Source of the DNA: Algoriphagus sp. TR-M9
GTDB taxonomy: Bacteria; Bacteroidota; Bacteroidia; Cytophagales; Cyclobacteriaceae
Assembly: GCF_027594545.1 (NCBI RefSeq)
Contig: NZ_CP115160.1
Location: 2,923,001-2,987,000 of the forward strand
Direction: 5' to 3'
Length of the DNA stretch: 64,000 nt
Positions within the stretch are counted from its first letter, which is position 1. The number at the start of each line of letters is the position of its first letter. Under the pieces are notes generated by a model. It was not told where the DNA came from and searched no databases. It was given only the letters and a program-made list of their open reading frames with translations. The position numbers were made by a program, and so were the translations under genes. This document shows positions 61,031 through 64,000 of the stretch, piece by piece.

Positions 61031-62200
61031 ATGAATCACACATTTAACAGAAGAACTTGGATCAAATCCAGCCTGATGGCCATGGGCTCAATGGCTTTGG
61101 CACCTGCATTTGCTTCCGCAAAAAATAAATCAATGGCTGTCTATCAGCCAGAATCCATCCTGAATGAGCATATCCCGGCATTTAATTTTGATGAGGCTAG
61201 ACTGGTAGCCAAATTAAACGCTAACGAAAATCCTTACGGCCCCTCACCCAAAGTCATCAAGGCAATCTCCGACTCAATTTCCTTAGGCAACAGATACGGT
61301 CATGGAGAAGCAAGAGAGCTGCTGACCATGATCGCAGAAAAAGAAGGCGTAAGCCCTGATCACATCATGCTCTCTCCTGGTTCTTCGGATATTTTGGAGA
61401 AAGTGGCATTTGTCCAGTTTATGAATGGAGGAAACGTAGTCTCTGCAGATCCATCCTACATGTCACTGATGAACACCGCACAAAAACTGGGGGCTACCTG
61501 GAAACCCACCTTACTGACAAAGGACTTTCAGCACGATCTGGATGCTATGGAAGCTGCTGTAGATTCCGAGACTAATCTGGTCTATATCTGTAATCCAAAC
61601 AACCCAACCGGATCGATCACTGATGCTACCAAACTTCGTGCATTCTGTTCCAAAGTCTCCGAGAAAACCCCGGTTTTTATTGACGAAGCCTATTTGGAAT
61701 TTCTGGACAATCCTGAGAAAAGTTCAATGGTAGGCCTAGTAGCGGAAGGCAAGGATGTCATCATAGCCAGAACATTCTCTAAAATCCACGGAATGGCCGG
61801 CCTGAGAATCGGCTATATGGTGGCCCAGCCTGAACGGATCGAAAGCATCACTTCCAAAGTACGAAGTACCATGGGGCTATGCGTGACTTCTCTCAATGGA
61901 GCTATTGCCAGCTTAAAAGAAGAATCCTTTCTGAGCAGCTGTCGCGATATGAACACCGCTTGCAGAGAATATACCAAAGGAGAAATCGCAGCCATGGGAT
62001 ACGATATCATCCCATCCCATACCAGCTTTATGATCTTCCCATTGAGAATGGAGGGACAGCCATTTATGAAGGGAATGTATGATAGCGGAGTAGGCATACG
62101 GGTATTCAATATCGACAACAAACCTTGGTGCCGGGTAAGTATGGGCACCAAAGAGGAGATGGAAATCTTCGTCGATGCCTTCAAGAAAGTAACAGCATAG
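61031..62200 (+). CDS. Tat-exported fold-type I aminotransferase (HisC-like)
   Basis: The 389-residue protein opens with a twin-arginine signal (NRRTWIKSSLMAMGSMALAPAFASA). The mature part is a PLP-dependent aminotransferase like histidinol-phosphate aminotransferase: LNANENPYGPSPKV, YICNPNNPTGS, DEAYLEF and Schiff-base Lys in RTFSKIHGMAGLRIGY, so catalytic residues are intact. It lacks the rest of a his operon. Export of a PLP enzyme, possibly folded with cofactor, next to SusCD and a permease points to periplasmic processing of an amino compound. The role is inferred; family and signal are clear. Confidence 0.88.
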   Translation: MNHTFNRRTWIKSSLMAMGSMALAPAFASAKNKSMAVYQPESILNEHIPAFNFDEARLVAKLNANENPYGPSPKVIKAISDSISLGNRYGHGEARELLTMIAEKEGVSPDHIMLSPGSSDILEKVAFVQFMNGGNVVSADPSYMSLMNTAQKLGATWKPTLLTKDFQHDLDAMEAAVDSETNLVYICNPNNPTGSITDATKLRAFCSKVSEKTPVFIDEAYLEFLDNPEKSSMVGLVAEGKDVIIARTFSKIHGMAGLRIGYMVAQPERIESITSKVRSTMGLCVTSLNGAIASLKEESFLSSCRDMNTACREYTKGEIAAMGYDIIPSHTSFMIFPLRMEGQPFMKGMYDSGVGIRVFNIDNKPWCRVSMGTKEEMEIFVDAFKKVTA

Positions 62201-62213
62201 AACTAATTACAAT

Positions 62214-63353
62214 ATGAGTATTGCACTTCAAAAAACCTTATCGCTGATTCTTCTAATAGTTATTGGACTATTTCTTCAAAAAAAACTCCAAAGTGAAGAT
62301 CAGAAAAAGGGTTTAAAAACAATCATACTCAACATCGCACTGCCAGCCATGATTTTCGTCGCTTTGCTGAAGATCGAAATCAATCCGGATTTAATGATAC
62401 TACCGGTTTTGGCTTTGATTTTCAACATAGTGATGATTCTGGTCACGCGTTATGCACTACCGCTTTTTGGAGTGAAGGGAGATACCCCAGCCATGCGTAC
62501 GCTGATGCTGCTTCTCCCCTCTTTGGCTCCTGGGCTCACCTGCTTCCCCTTTATAGTGGAATATCTCGGTGATGACGTGCTGGCCTGGGCAGCGCTTTCT
62601 GATATTGGAAATAAGATTTTTGTGCTCATTCTAGCTTATATGCTGGCTATGTCCTGGTATTACAAGAATCAAAGCCTGAAATCCAAATCCAATACTCAGA
62701 AAATCAAACAGCTGCTTCTGGCCATGGTCAGCGAACCCATCAACATGGTGATCCTAGTAGCTATTGGCTTGCTCAGTTTGGGTATCAACATGGATAATTT
62801 ACCGGGTTTTCTCAGTGCCTCGGTACTGATGATGAAGGACATGATGACTCCCTTGGTCTTGATTTTCATAGGAATCGCAGTCATATTCAAGTGGGATCAG
62901 CTAAGGATGATTGCTTCTTTGCTCACTTTCAGAGCAGGGATCACTTTTCTGATTTCCGGATTGTTTATCTGGCTGGTTCCCATGCCTTCAGAGGCGGCTA
63001 TCCTACTCGCAGTGGTTTTTCCACAGAGTGCAGTCAGCTTCTGGCCGTTTGCACACATGTCGGCAGTACGCAAGCTGGAGCATGAAAACGAAGACCAGAA
63101 AAGCAATCCCACATTCGATCTGGAACTTGGGGTCAATGTGCTGGCAGTATCCATGCCATTCAGCACCCTGCTCATTTTAGGGGTATTCACCTCTGGATCC
63201 TATTTCTTAAATCCCGTTCACGTAATTTCCATAGGCAGTATTATGATCGGAGCAGCCGTATTGCCAAAGGCAATCGCATTGGTGAAAAGCGCAGATTTCA
63301 GCTGGGAAAACCTGAGAGGAAAAGAACTTAAAGACAGTTCGGTAGAACAATAG
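62214..63353 (+). CDS. AEC-family (auxin efflux carrier-like) permease
   Basis: The 379-residue membrane protein has ten hydrophobic helices arranged in two halves and a pattern of the AEC transporters: ILNIALPAMIFVALLKIEI with a broken helix, and a second such repeat. Members move small organic or amino acids and some act as Na+ or H+ symporters. It starts 13 bp after the aminotransferase gene, is probably cotranscribed, and ends before a strong terminator at 63392. Its substrate is likely linked to the aminotransferase product. Confidence 0.7.
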   Translation: MSIALQKTLSLILLIVIGLFLQKKLQSEDQKKGLKTIILNIALPAMIFVALLKIEINPDLMILPVLALIFNIVMILVTRYALPLFGVKGDTPAMRTLMLLLPSLAPGLTCFPFIVEYLGDDVLAWAALSDIGNKIFVLILAYMLAMSWYYKNQSLKSKSNTQKIKQLLLAMVSEPINMVILVAIGLLSLGINMDNLPGFLSASVLMMKDMMTPLVLIFIGIAVIFKWDQLRMIASLLTFRAGITFLISGLFIWLVPMPSEAAILLAVVFPQSAVSFWPFAHMSAVRKLEHENEDQKSNPTFDLELGVNVLAVSMPFSTLLILGVFTSGSYFLNPVHVISIGSIMIGAAVLPKAIALVKSADFSWENLRGKELKDSSVEQ

Positions 63354-63391
63354 CTAAGGGTTAGTTATACAATAGGTTTAACTTTGGAAAT

Positions 63392-63416
63392 GCCCGGGTA
63401 TTGCCCGGGTTTTTTT
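63392..63416 (+). terminator. rho-independent terminator of the SusCD-aminotransferase operon
   Basis: GCCCGGG-TATT-GCCCGGG stem-loop followed by TTTTTTT, directly after the AEC-type permease gene. Confidence 0.82.
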
Positions 63417-63487
63417 GCTTTTTGAAAAAAGAAGAGGTTTGCAGATCTTCCATATTTACCCTTAAATTGTCCTTTAAAAACCCCAAT

Positions 63488-64000
63488 ATGCCTAAAATCT
63501 ACGCTTTACTTATTACCCTTTGCCTGGTTTCACTTGTATTTTCCTGTCAGCAAAACTCGGAAAAACCACTTCCTGAGCTCTCTCCAGAGTTTGAAGCAGT
63601 GCTGGATGCACATGGTGAGTGGGAAAAATGGTATCGGGCCAAAGCAGAAAGCTATGCCATGATCCATGAGGGAGTTATGACGGAGGAAGATGCATTTATC
63701 AACCTGGACAGCCGTAAAATCAGGTTATCAAACACAGAGTTTGAAATGGGATTTGATGGTGAGCAAACTTGGATCAGCCCAAACAGGGAAGCCTATAAAG
63801 GAAGATCACTGCGCTTCTACCACAATCTGTATTTCTATTTTTTTAATATCCCCTACATCTTTACAGATCCAGGGGTGACTGTTTCAAAATCCGACCCAAA
63901 AACAATCAATGGCAAGGAATACCCCACCTTCAGCGTGAGTTTTGATAAGGAAAAAGGAGCTAGTCCGGATGATCAATACTTCCTATTGATCAACCCTGAG
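63488..64000 (+). CDS. lipoprotein (DUF6503-like), cut by the window end
   Basis: An open frame from the ATG at 63488 to the window end (171 codons, no stop). The product begins with a lipoprotein signal (MPKIYALLITLCLVSLVFSC, Cys at 20). The visible 150 residues contain VLDAHGEWEKWYRAKAESY and FDGEQTWISPNR, the pattern of the DUF6503 group, whose role is unknown. It follows the terminator at 63392, so it has its own promoter. Confidence 0.75.
   Translation, partial: MPKIYALLITLCLVSLVFSCQQNSEKPLPELSPEFEAVLDAHGEWEKWYRAKAESYAMIHEGVMTEEDAFINLDSRKIRLSNTEFEMGFDGEQTWISPNREAYKGRSLRFYHNLYFYFFNIPYIFTDPGVTVSKSDPKTINGKEYPTFSVSFDKEKGASPDDQYFLLINPE

Overview
The window is a 64 kb stretch of a chromosome from the phylum Bacteroidota, most likely order Cytophagales (an Algoriphagus or Cyclobacteriaceae-like bacterium). 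This is inferred from gene content: a SusC/SusD pair with ECF sigma and FecR, lipoproteins with an SxxC-type lipobox, Bacteroidota-style leaders with little Shine-Dalgarno signal, a fused CzcA-TolC efflux protein, and the palindromic repeats typical of the group. There are about 54 protein genes and one tRNA gene. No rRNA, CRISPR array or prophage was seen.

Layout. 1-12.4 kb: housekeeping and envelope genes (formate/nitrite-type channel, group III truncated haemoglobin with a nucleotide pyrophosphatase-like enzyme, esterase, OmpA lipoprotein, TMTC-like TPR membrane protein, M23 peptidase, exported PqqB-like hydrolase). 12.7 kb: tRNA-Leu(TAG). 13-17.3 kb: esterase, acyltransferase, GAF histidine kinase, cyclophilin. 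17.3-24.8 kb: a catabolic operon for L-fucose by the non-phosphorylating route (two SDR dehydrogenases, lactonase, diketo-acid hydrolase, FucP permease, mutarotase, esterase), with no L-fuconate dehydratase in the window. 24.8-25.7 kb: a GIY-YIG nuclease gene bracketed by large palindromic repeats that themselves carry 21-bp palindromic insertions. 26.6-28.4 kb: an ABC exporter.

28.5-36.8 kb is the most unusual region. A tyrosine recombinase gene is followed by an attI-like segment and six single-gene cassettes, all on the + strand. Every cassette begins with GTT plus 6-7 specific bases and ends with the exact reverse complement of that start, followed by an attC-like hairpin that ends in the next GTT. 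That is integron cassette logic. The recombinase, however, reads as a Xer-like enzyme without the insertion that defines IntI, and it is co-directional with and upstream of the cassettes. At least three cassettes look like defence genes (AAA_13-type ATPase, AIPR abortive-infection protein, membrane-anchored TIR/deoxyribosyltransferase-like protein). The array ends in a palindromic mini-element and an IS91-family transposase remnant.

37.5-44.1 kb: secreted or unknown proteins, an AraC-type regulator, a hydrolase and a second M23 peptidase. 44.1-51.7 kb: a heavy-metal RND efflux operon (two-component system, CzcA-TolC fusion, adaptor). 51.9-53.1 kb: a PepSY membrane protein with a metalloregulator-like palindrome upstream. 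53.6-63.4 kb: a SusCD nutrient-uptake locus (ECF sigma, FecR, SusC, SusD, lipoprotein) joined to a Tat-exported aminotransferase and an AEC-type permease. The window ends inside a lipoprotein gene. Three copies of a 95-bp hairpin-bearing leader repeat lie at 10.0, 18.5 and 59.0 kb; two of them end exactly on the start codon of a gene.
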